Source: JAENVT01 sp031373785
GTDB taxonomy: Bacteria > Actinomycetota > Acidimicrobiia > Acidimicrobiales > Ilumatobacteraceae
Direction: 5' to 3'
Assembly (NCBI GenBank): GCA_031373785.1
Contig: JANMNE010000320.1
Span: 1 to 6,088 of the forward strand
Length of the DNA: 6,088 nt
In this document: positions 1 to 5,494 of the stretch, one piece after another
How the letters are laid out: each line of letters starts with the position of its first letter
Numbering within the stretch: the stretch's first letter is position 1
Position numbers and translations under genes: made by a program
Notes under the pieces: generated by a model
The model's database searches: none
Told to the model about the DNA's origin: nothing
What the model saw: only the letters and a program-made list of their open reading frames with translations

Positions 1-47
1 GTGAGCTCGGCGATATCGGTCGGCAGCGCAAAGTCGATGTCCCCCAT
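1..47 (-). CDS. N-terminus of a gene cut by the window edge, possibly acyl-CoA dehydrogenase
   Basis: Only 15 complete codons are visible, reading MGDIDFALPTDIAEL from the ATG at 47-45. An in-frame GTG at 56-54 would add three residues, and a TGA at 65-63 closes the frame upstream. The pattern of Asp-Phe-x-Leu followed by an acidic, Glu-Leu-containing stretch resembles the first helix of acyl-CoA dehydrogenases, but 15 residues are too few to be sure. No clear Shine-Dalgarno sequence precedes either start. The gene lies 30 to 39 nt downstream of the stem-loop at 87-133, which could therefore be in its leader. It could be any other protein, or a chance ORF. Confidence 0.35.
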   Translation of the reverse strand, partial: MGDIDFALPTDIAEL

Positions 48-86
48 CGGGCGCACCGTAGTTCAGCGATCGACGTTGGCTTCGCG

Positions 87-133
87 CTGTGGAGTCTTTC
101 AAGGCACCCAGATGGGCGCAAAGAACTCCACAG
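87..133 (-). other. 47-nt two-part stem-loop in the thrC downstream region
   Basis: Outer arms CTGTGGAGT (87-95) and ACTCCACAG (125-133) are perfectly complementary over 9 bp. The stem continues with CTTT/AAAG (96-99 and 120-123) past a one-base bulge at 124. After an internal loop at 100-103, an inner stem forms between 104-109 and 114-119, closed by a 4-nt loop at 110-113. In minus-strand RNA the one imperfect inner pair is a G-U wobble, giving about 19 pairs; in plus-strand RNA it is an A-C mismatch. This fits a structure acting in the minus-strand transcript. No run of U follows on that strand, so it is not a canonical intrinsic terminator. It may be a leader structure of the next gene, a U-less terminator or processing site, or a small interspersed palindromic element. 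Confidence 0.6.
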
Positions 134-180
134 GACCGAGGCGCCGGGGACGCACGCTGACCGTCCGAGGATCCGGGTGG

Positions 181-315
181 CTACGTGCGGGGTGCTGCGG
201 GCAAGGCCAGTTCCTGCAGCAGGTCGTCCGTTGCCCCGAGCAGCGACAGCCTCGGGGTACGCACCTGCACATTCAGCGGAGGATACGGGGATGCGGTCAA
301 GGCGATCGCCGGCAT
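181..315 (-). pseudogene. 44-codon ORF resembling a truncated GNAT acetyltransferase N-terminus
   Basis: The ORF runs from ATG 315-313 to TAG 183-181. Its middle part reads VQVRTPRLSLLGATDDLLQE. The Arg-Thr-Pro-Arg-Leu-x-Leu stretch followed by an acidic helix is typical of the first strand and helix of GNAT-family N-acetyltransferases, which are normally 150 residues or more. Here the frame stops after 44 codons, and translating the following DNA in all three minus frames gives no recognisable acetyl-CoA-binding motif. It is therefore either the remnant of a decayed gene or a small protein that resembles one. It is in the same frame as the thrC stop, 33 nt further upstream. No Shine-Dalgarno sequence is seen; a TACGGT hexamer lies 6 nt before the ATG. 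The family assignment rests on one motif. Confidence 0.4.
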
Positions 316-321
316 GAAGCA

Positions 322-327
322 ACCGTA
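322..327 (-). promoter_or_regulatory. Possible leaderless -10 hexamer before the GNAT-like ORF
   Basis: On the minus strand TACGGT fits the actinobacterial TANNNT -10 pattern and lies 6 nt before the ATG at 315. That is the spacing expected if transcription starts at or next to the A of the start codon. No good -35 element is visible and such hexamers are common, so this is a weak call. Confidence 0.2.
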
Positions 328-348
328 TAGGCCGGATTCCTGCCGAAC

Positions 349-1725
349 TCAGCGGGCGATGTTGGCTTCGACGAACCGTTCGACAGCACCGAGATCGTTG
401 GGGAGATCGGTCACGAATTCGGCGCGCTCCATCAGATCGGCCAGGTGCGAGGGAAGCTGCGGGCGAATCCCGGTGGCCTGTTCGACCGCGTCGGGGAACT
501 TCGCCGGGTGCGCGGTCGCCAGCGTCACCATCGGTCCGGCGATCGCGGACCGCACGAGGTCGACGGCACCAACCGCGACAGCGGTGTGCGGGTCGAGCAA
601 CATGCCCGTCGATGCGTACGTGCGACGGATCACGTCGAGGGTTTGGGCATCGTCGAGGCGGGCCGCAGCGAACACCGCGTCGAGGTGGTCGGCGCGTTGG
701 TCCGGCTCGATCGACAACGACCCGCTGGCCCGGAATCTCTGCAACTGCTCGGCGGTCTGCCCACCGTCGCGCCCGTTGATCTCGAACAACAGCCGCTCGA
801 AGTTGGACGACACCTGGATGTCCATCGACGGGCTCAGCGACGGCACCACGGGGCGGGTGCTCATGTCGTTGGCGGTGAAGAAGCGGGCCAGGATGTCGTT
901 GGCGTTCGAGGCGACCACCAGGCGATCGATCGGTGCACCCATCTGCTTGGCGATCCAGCCGGAGAACACGTTGCCGAAGTTGCCGCTGGGCACGCAGAAG
1001 TTGACCCGGCCGCGGAGGTGGTCGGTGGCCGTCACGTAGTAGACGATCTGGGCCATCACGCGTGCCCAGTTGATGGAGTTCACTGCACTGAGGTTGCAGC
1101 GCTCGCGGAACTCGGCGTCGTTGAACATCGCCTTGACGAGATCTTGACAATCATCGAAGGAGCCGTCGATCGCCACGACGTGCACGTTCGGCGAGTTGAC
1201 GGTGGTCATCTGCCGCCGCTGCACCTCGCTCGTGCGACCCCGCGGGAACAGGATGACGATGTCGGCGTGGGCGCAGTTCTTCACGCCATCGATTGCCGCT
1301 GATCCCGTGTCGCCCGACGTCGCACCGACGATCGTCACCCGCCTGCCCTGCTCCGACAGCACGTGCTCGAACAATCGGCCGACCAACTGCAGGGCGACAT
1401 CTTTGAACGCCAGCGTCGGCCCGTGGAACAGCTCCTCGACGAAGTGTTCGTCGCCGATCTGCACGAGGGGGACGACGGCAGGGTGGGCGAAGGTGCTGTA
1501 CGCGTCGACGCACATCGCCTCGAGCGTGTCGGGCGCGATCTCATCGCCGACGAACAGCTGCATGATCTGCGCGGCGCGTTGGGCGTAGCCCATTCCGTCG
1601 ACGCGACTCGGCAGCGCCGGCCACGCGGCCGGTACGTACAGACCACCATCGGTCGCCAACCCCGCCAACAACGCCTCGGTGAAGCCGAGCTCGGCGGCCT
1701 GCCCCCGCGTCGAGACGTACCGCAT
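349..1725 (-). CDS. thrC: Threonine synthase (long, E. coli-like type)
   Basis: This cytoplasmic PLP enzyme converts O-phospho-L-homoserine and water to L-threonine and phosphate, the last step of threonine synthesis. The 458-residue protein opens with the family's N-terminal domain (MRYVSTRGQA, then GLATDGGLYVP at about 22-32). The PLP lysine is K108 in HGPTLAFKD. The glycine-rich loop GATSGDTGS is at 134-142, the phosphate-binding SGNFGN at 247-252, and DPHTAVAVGA at 378-387. The length and N-terminal domain match the E. coli/Corynebacterium long type rather than the shorter type of about 350 residues found in mycobacteria. The ATG at 1725 follows the hom TGA after a single base, with no strong ribosome binding site, so translation is probably coupled to hom. 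No thrB follows within the window. No frameshift or missing key residue is seen. Confidence 0.97.
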   Translation of the reverse strand: MRYVSTRGQAAELGFTEALLAGLATDGGLYVPAAWPALPSRVDGMGYAQRAAQIMQLFVGDEIAPDTLEAMCVDAYSTFAHPAVVPLVQIGDEHFVEELFHGPTLAFKDVALQLVGRLFEHVLSEQGRRVTIVGATSGDTGSAAIDGVKNCAHADIVILFPRGRTSEVQRRQMTTVNSPNVHVVAIDGSFDDCQDLVKAMFNDAEFRERCNLSAVNSINWARVMAQIVYYVTATDHLRGRVNFCVPSGNFGNVFSGWIAKQMGAPIDRLVVASNANDILARFFTANDMSTRPVVPSLSPSMDIQVSSNFERLLFEINGRDGGQTAEQLQRFRASGSLSIEPDQRADHLDAVFAAARLDDAQTLDVIRRTYASTGMLLDPHTAVAVGAVDLVRSAIAGPMVTLATAHPAKFPDAVEQATGIRPQLPSHLADLMERAEFVTDLPNDLGAVERFVEANIAR

Positions 1726-1726
1726 G

Positions 1727-3013
1727 TCAGCCGCCGATCACACGGAGCAGCCCGCCGATGTTGCGAACGACATCGAGGTCGCGCAGTTCGCGCACGGTTG
1801 CCTGCACGGCCGATTCGCGAGCCTCGTGGGTGATGAAGACCAGCCGCGCCTCCGGCCCATTGCCCTCCTGCTCGGCGGCGCGGATGCTGACGTCGTGGCG
1901 GGCGAACACGCCTGTGACGGCGTGCAGCACGCCAGGTCGATCGACCACGTCGAGGCTCAAGAGGTACTCGGCCGACGTCTCGTCGATCGCCCGGATGTGG
2001 GCCCGGCCGAACGTGCCGATCGAACCGTGGGTGCCCTGCGACAGATTCACAGCTGCATCGATCACGTCACCGAGCACGGCGCTGGCGGTCGGCGAACCCC
2101 CGGCACCACGTCCATAGAACATCAGCGAGCCCACCGCGGCGCCCTCGACGAACACGGCGTTGTAGCTGCCGCTCACGCTGGCCAAGGGATGTGCCATCGG
2201 CACCATCGCCGGGTGCACGCGCACGGCGATGTCGCCGGTCGGCGCATCGACCTCGGCGATCCCCAACAGCTTGACGACGTAGCCCAGGCGCTTGGCCATG
2301 GCGATGTCGGCGGCGGTGATGCTGCTGATGCCCTCGTGGTACACATCACCGGCGACGACCCTCGACCCGAACGCGATCGATGCCATGATCGCTGCCTTGG
2401 CGCCGGCGTCGAAGCCCTCGACATCGGCAGTGGGATCACGTTCGGCGAAGCCGAGTGCCTGGGCCTCGGCCAGTGCAGCGCCGTATTCCGCTCCCTCTTC
2501 GGTCATCTTGGTGAGGATGAAGTTGGTCGTGCCGTTGATGATCCCCATCACACGGGTGATGGGCTCGCCGCGCAGGCTCTCGCGCAGCGCCCGGATGATG
2601 GGGATGCCGCCGGCCACGGCCGCTTCGAACAGCAGGTCGACACCGGCTTCGTCGCTGACAGCGAACAGCTCGGTACCGACATTGGCCAGCAGCTCCTTGT
2701 TGGCGGTAACGACCGGCTTACCGGCCCGCAACGCCGACGTGATCAGCTCGCGCGCCGGTTCGATGCCCCCGATCACCTCGACGACGAGATTGATCGACGG
2801 GTCGGCCACGACGGCGTAGGCATCGCGTGTCAGCACCCCGTCGGGCAGATCGACACCGCGCTCGCGGCTGAGGTTGCGCACTGCCACGGCGCCGACCTCC
2901 AGGCGCACACCGGTGCGGGCCTCGATCGTCGCCTGTTGCGCCGTCACCAACTTGACGAAGGCGGAACCGACATTGCCGCATCCCAATACACCGATCCGCA
3001 CGAGCGTTGTCAC
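1727..3013 (-). CDS. hom: Homoserine dehydrogenase with C-terminal ACT domain
   Basis: It catalyses the NAD(P)H-dependent reduction of L-aspartate 4-semialdehyde to L-homoserine, the branch point towards threonine and methionine, in the cytoplasm. The 428-residue product has the Rossmann motif GCGNVG at 11-16, VVTANKELLA at 101-110 with the conserved K106, GIINGTTNFIL at 157-167, and the catalytic region DPTADVEGFDAGAK at 193-206, including D202 and K206. Residues from about 350 to 428 form an ACT domain (LDVVDRPGVLHAVTGVF at 354-370), the usual site of threonine feedback inhibition. It is a stand-alone enzyme, not fused to aspartokinase. The start is taken as GTG 3013; a second in-frame GTG lies at 3001. 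Neither has a Shine-Dalgarno sequence, but a TAGCCT hexamer 7 nt upstream allows a leaderless start. It lies 51 nt after the LPXTG gene and is coupled to thrC. Confidence 0.97.
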   Translation of the reverse strand: MTTLVRIGVLGCGNVGSAFVKLVTAQQATIEARTGVRLEVGAVAVRNLSRERGVDLPDGVLTRDAYAVVADPSINLVVEVIGGIEPARELITSALRAGKPVVTANKELLANVGTELFAVSDEAGVDLLFEAAVAGGIPIIRALRESLRGEPITRVMGIINGTTNFILTKMTEEGAEYGAALAEAQALGFAERDPTADVEGFDAGAKAAIMASIAFGSRVVAGDVYHEGISSITAADIAMAKRLGYVVKLLGIAEVDAPTGDIAVRVHPAMVPMAHPLASVSGSYNAVFVEGAAVGSLMFYGRGAGGSPTASAVLGDVIDAAVNLSQGTHGSIGTFGRAHIRAIDETSAEYLLSLDVVDRPGVLHAVTGVFARHDVSIRAAEQEGNGPEARLVFITHEARESAVQATVRELRDLDVVRNIGGLLRVIGG

Positions 3014-3020
3014 GGGCGGA

Positions 3021-3026
3021 AGGCTA
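3021..3026 (-). promoter_or_regulatory. Possible leaderless -10 hexamer of hom
   Basis: Minus-strand TAGCCT matches TANNNT and ends 7 nt before the GTG at 3013, so transcription could begin at the start codon itself. This would explain why no purine-rich ribosome binding site is visible. The -35 region is poor (TTCGGC at a 17-nt spacer). hom may instead be read through from the LPXTG gene, because only 51 nt separate the two. Confidence 0.3.
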
Positions 3027-3064
3027 CGGGTTGACGTGTCGCCGCCGAAACCCTTTGCAGCAGG

Positions 3065-3682
3065 TCAGGGCTTGCGGCGACTCAGCAGCGACGCCACCGA
3101 ACCGCTGCCGACCAACAGCGCGGCGATCACCAGACCGCTGGTCGTGCCGGCGCCGGTGGATGGAAGCTGCTGCGGGCTGGTGGTGGGCGTCGACGACCGC
3201 AGCGTCGCCTTCGCGGGAGGCTGGGCAGGTGCAGGTGCAGGTGCAGGTGCGACCACAGCCGAGGCGACGCAAGCTTGATGCTGAACTCCGTTGTCGTCGG
3301 TGACCGTCGTCACCACGCCGTCGGTGCAGACCGGCGTATCACAGGCGATCTGGGTACTGACGCTGGCGTCGTTGCCGTTGAACCTCACCGGCACGACCAC
3401 CGAGCCGTCAGCGAGACCATCGACCGTCACGACCTGCGACGATCCCGGCCCGACATCGATCACCGAGGCGACGAAGGTCTCCGGGTTGGTGACCACGAAC
3501 TCGGCGGTGACATCGGTGGCCGGGTTGGTCACGACCAGGTTCATCACGCCATCGCCGTTGATGCACGCAACCGCAGCCGTGGTGGCGGTCGGCGCAGCGG
3601 CAGCGATGCCGCCGAATCCGACCAGGCAAGCGGCTGTGACCGCTGCCGACACGATGAGTTGTGAGATCTTCACGTTGAGCAT
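3065..3682 (-). CDS. Small secreted protein with LPXTG sortase anchor
   Basis: The 205-residue protein has the parts of a sortase-anchored surface protein. There is an N-terminal signal peptide with a hydrophobic core at about 8-29 and likely cleavage after the AAAA run near 27-30. A beta-rich domain follows at about 38-140, with repeated VTNP segments (51-54 and 64-67) and a VDGLADGSVVV segment (87-97). Next come a PAPAPAPA spacer (146-153), the sorting signal LPSTG at 173-177, a hydrophobic segment at about 182-200 and the tail SRRKP. Four cysteines outside the signal peptide (40, 114, 119, 138) could form two disulfides. The function is unknown. The ATG at 3682 sits directly after the GGCGGGA stretch. 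The in-frame GTG at 3673 is better spaced from it, about 9 nt, and may be the true start. The gene separates lysA and the PemK-like gene from hom and has no obvious role in amino-acid synthesis. Confidence 0.85.
   Translation of the reverse strand: MLNVKISQLIVSAAVTAACLVGFGGIAAAAPTATTAAVACINGDGVMNLVVTNPATDVTAEFVVTNPETFVASVIDVGPGSSQVVTVDGLADGSVVVPVRFNGNDASVSTQIACDTPVCTDGVVTTVTDDNGVQHQACVASAVVAPAPAPAPAQPPAKATLRSSTPTTSPQQLPSTGAGTTSGLVIAALLVGSGSVASLLSRRKP
3225..3250. repeat. GCAGGT hexamer tandem repeat inside the LPXTG gene
   Basis: Four exact GCAGGT units plus two further bases encode, on the minus strand, the Pro-Ala repeat of the wall-spanning linker. The unit is six bases, so gain or loss of copies changes the linker by Pro-Ala pairs without breaking the frame. 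Confidence 0.9.
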
Positions 3683-3693
3683 TCCCGCCGTAC

Positions 3694-3764
3694 GTCACCC
3701 GAGACCGAGGTGATGTCCGTACAGTATTCGTCAAGTTCGGCTACGTACAGCGATTGTCACCCGA
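3694..3764. repeat. Paired direct repeats upstream of the LPXTG gene
   Basis: GTCACCCGA occurs at 3694-3702 and 3756-3764, 62 bp apart. CGTACAG occurs at 3718-3724 and 3744-3750, 26 bp apart, with a further CGTAC at 3689-3693. The CGTACAG copies overlap the candidate -10 and -35 elements. The copies are exact, but a regulatory role is inference. Confidence 0.45.
3721..3749 (-). promoter_or_regulatory. Candidate promoter of the LPXTG gene
   Basis: On the minus strand the -10 candidate is TACTGT (3726-3721), a TANNNT match. At a 17-nt spacer the -35 would be TGTACG (3749-3744), matching three of the six consensus bases. Transcription would begin near 3714, giving a leader of about 30 nt. A TTGACG hexamer at 3734-3729 has no good -10 at normal spacing. 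The gap and the preceding stem-loop make a promoter here likely, but its exact position is uncertain. Confidence 0.4.
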
Positions 3765-3777
3765 TTGGGCCGTTCGA

Positions 3778-3817
3778 CCCACCGTCTGACCTCGGTCTTT
3801 TCACCGAGCGCGGTGGG
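3778..3817 (-). terminator. Stem-loop at the end of the PemK-like gene, possible terminator
   Basis: Arms CCCACCG (3778-3784) and CGGTGGG (3811-3817) enclose a second stem, CTCGGT (3791-3796) with ACCGAG (3803-3808), around a 6-nt loop. This gives 13 base pairs interrupted by a TCTGAC/CG internal loop. The stop codon of the PemK-like gene (3803-3801) lies at the loop junction. There is no U-tract, so if it terminates it is of the U-less kind, or it protects the 3' end. The position just before a new promoter supports a boundary between transcripts. Confidence 0.45.
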
Positions 3818-4235
3818 TCGCCCGCACTCCGGCGACCACATCATCGAAGTGTTGACGTTCCAGGATCGCGCCCTCGCGGCGCACCTGTAGGGGGTCGACG
3901 TCGAGCAGCCGTTCGACCTTGGCGTAACTGACCCGTGCATCGCGGTCCCACGGCCCGGGCCCGACGAGCACTTGGCGTTCGTTGGCGTGGGCTTTCGACG
4001 TCAGCGCCACGCCGACTAGATGGGCGCCCCTGCGGCCGATGATCACCACGGGGCGGTCCTTGCCCTGCGTGGGGTCTTCTTCGTAGGGCACCCAGGTCCA
4101 CACGACCTCGCCGGGGTCGGGGTCACCGTCCAGGCACGGTGAGTACTCGACGTGCACCTCGGCATCGGGGACATCGGCGGTCGGCACAGCCTTGGTGAAC
4201 AGCTTGCGGATGTGGTGGATCAGTCGAGGTCGCAT
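3801..4235 (-). CDS. PemK/MazF-like protein without adjacent antitoxin
   Basis: Residues from about 41 to 135 of this 144-residue protein resemble the PemK/MazF fold of toxin endoribonucleases. PGEVVWTWVPYEEDP is at 41-55, then GKDRPVVIIGR at 58-68, VALTSKAH at 76-83 and VSYAKVERLLDVD at 102-114. By analogy with B. subtilis MazF, R61 in KDRP and T79 in LTS match the catalytic Arg and Thr, so nuclease activity is possible. The usual Asp-Gln before the final conserved strand is replaced by Ser-Tyr-Ala-Lys. A 35-40-residue N-terminal extension has no recognised domain. The ATG at 4235 overlaps the lysA end by 16 nt, so expression is probably coupled to lysA; a GGAAG lies 10 nt upstream. A later GTG at 4187 would remove the overlap. 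No antitoxin ORF lies on either side, so a role other than toxin is open. Confidence 0.8.
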   Translation of the reverse strand: MRPRLIHHIRKLFTKAVPTADVPDAEVHVEYSPCLDGDPDPGEVVWTWVPYEEDPTQGKDRPVVIIGRRGAHLVGVALTSKAHANERQVLVGPGPWDRDARVSYAKVERLLDVDPLQVRREGAILERQHFDDVVAGVRATHRAR

Positions 4236-5494
4236 CGCACCAGGTCTTCCAGCGACTCCCGACGCATCACGGCTCGCGCGGTTCCATCGCCGACGAAGAC
4301 CACGGGAGGGCGAGTCAGCATGTTGTAGTTGCTGGCCATGCTGCGTCCGTACGCGCCCGTGACGGGCGTGGCAAGAACATCACCCACCGCGAGGTTTTCC
4401 GGAAGGAGCGCGTCGAAGATCAGCACATCGCCGCTCTCGCAGTGCTTGCCGACCAGGCGAGCATGCATGGTGCGCGGTGCCGCAACCTCGGCCGGGAGGA
4501 AGGCTTCATAGCCGCTGCCGTAGAGCACCGGCCGGGGGTTGTCGCTCATCCCGCCGTCGACGGCGACGTAGGTCCGCACGTCGGGGATGTGCTTGATCGT
4601 GCCGATCGTGTACACGGTGATCGCCGCATCGGCGACGATTGCCCGGCCGGGCTCGACGCTGACGTGGCTGCGAACTCCGAGGGCGCCGCAGGCGTCGAGC
4701 AACACGTTGCCCCACTGGGTGATCGACGGCGCTTCCTCACCCTCGACATAGGCGACGCCGAGGCCACCACCGAGCACGAGCTCGGGCAGGTCGAGTGGCA
4801 CGGCGAAGCCGGCCATCACCTCGGCGGCCTTGGCGAAGTTGGAGGCGGCGAACACGTTGGAGCCGATGTGGCAGTGCACGCCGGCGAGATGCACGCTCGC
4901 GGACCGGCGCATGCGGTCGACGGCTCGCTGCGCATCGCCGTTGCCGAGGTTGAACCCGAACTTGGAGTCGTCCTGCCCGGTGGCGATGAACTCGTGCGTG
5001 TGGGCATGGACCCCCGGGGTGATTCGGGCCAGCACGGTCGGCACGGGAAGCCCCTCACTGTGCAGGGCGTCGAGGCGGTCGAGCTCGTCGAAGCTGTCGA
5101 CCACGATGTGCCGAACCCCGTTGGTGATGGCCATGCGCAACTCGTCGATGCTCTTGTTGTTGCCGTGGAAGGTGAGCGCGCCTGCCGGCACACCGGCGGC
5201 CATGGCGACGTACATCTCGCCACCACTGGCGACGTCGAGCAGCATGCCCTCGTCATAGGCCAGGCGGGCCATCGCCTTGCAGAGGAACGCCTTGGTCGCG
5301 TAGACGGCCCGGCCGGGCCCGAACGCGGCGACCGCCTCGCGGCACCTGGACCGCAGGTGCGCCTCGTCGTAGATGAACACCGGCGTGCCGAACTCGGCGA
5401 CGACGTCGAGCACGCGGCAGCCACCGATCGACAACGAACCGTCGGGCAGGACCTCGGCAGTATCGGGCAACAGCGACAGGGGAACCGCCGTCAC
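4220..5494 (-). CDS. lysA: Diaminopimelate decarboxylase
   Basis: This PLP enzyme decarboxylates meso-2,6-diaminopimelate to L-lysine in the cytoplasm, the last step of lysine synthesis. The product is 424 residues from GTG 5494. A fold-III alanine racemase-like barrel carries the PLP lysine K68 in YATKAF, then DVASGGE at 87-93, HGNNKS at 110-115, HCHIGS at 207-212, GGGLG at 242-246 and the phosphate-binding EPGR at 281-284. The C-terminal beta domain has VDGGMSDNPRP (312-322), the catalytic cysteine C352 in CESGD, and AYGRSMASNYN (381-391). The GTG overlaps the argS stop as GTGA and has GGAG 5 nt upstream. The frame stays open to an ATG at 5614, but that 40-residue extension lies inside argS, is of low complexity and lacks family resemblance, so it is rejected. 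Confidence 0.97.
   Translation of the reverse strand: MTAVPLSLLPDTAEVLPDGSLSIGGCRVLDVVAEFGTPVFIYDEAHLRSRCREAVAAFGPGRAVYATKAFLCKAMARLAYDEGMLLDVASGGEMYVAMAAGVPAGALTFHGNNKSIDELRMAITNGVRHIVVDSFDELDRLDALHSEGLPVPTVLARITPGVHAHTHEFIATGQDDSKFGFNLGNGDAQRAVDRMRRSASVHLAGVHCHIGSNVFAASNFAKAAEVMAGFAVPLDLPELVLGGGLGVAYVEGEEAPSITQWGNVLLDACGALGVRSHVSVEPGRAIVADAAITVYTIGTIKHIPDVRTYVAVDGGMSDNPRPVLYGSGYEAFLPAEVAAPRTMHARLVGKHCESGDVLIFDALLPENLAVGDVLATPVTGAYGRSMASNYNMLTRPPVVFVGDGTARAVMRRESLEDLVRCDLD

Noticed and set aside
213..223. Small inverted repeat CCTGC-A-GCAGG
   Set aside because: The loop is one base, so it cannot form an RNA hairpin, and it lies within the coding-like fragment.
301..310. Perfect palindrome GGCGATCGCC
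   Set aside because: It is a single 10-bp site in GC-rich DNA inside the GNAT-like ORF, with nothing else pointing to a binding site.
1..330. Plus-strand 109-codon open frame at the left end
   Set aside because: It starts at the window edge, is Arg/Gly-rich and without motif, and runs through the hairpin at 87-133. The minus-strand readings explain the region better.
185..1302. Plus-strand open frames opposite thrC
   Set aside because: They are low-complexity Arg/Ser/Ala-rich shadows of thrC, whose catalytic motifs are all intact on the minus strand.
1679..3034. Long plus-strand open frame (451 codons) opposite hom
   Set aside because: It is antisense to a clearly recognised hom and thrC start. 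Its His/Asp/Gly/Ala-rich composition is what GC-biased codons give on the opposite strand, and it has no domain.
3014..3064. GGGTT/AACCC inverted repeat as a terminator between the LPXTG gene and hom
   Set aside because: It is only 5 bp with a 16-nt loop and no U-tract, too weak to call.
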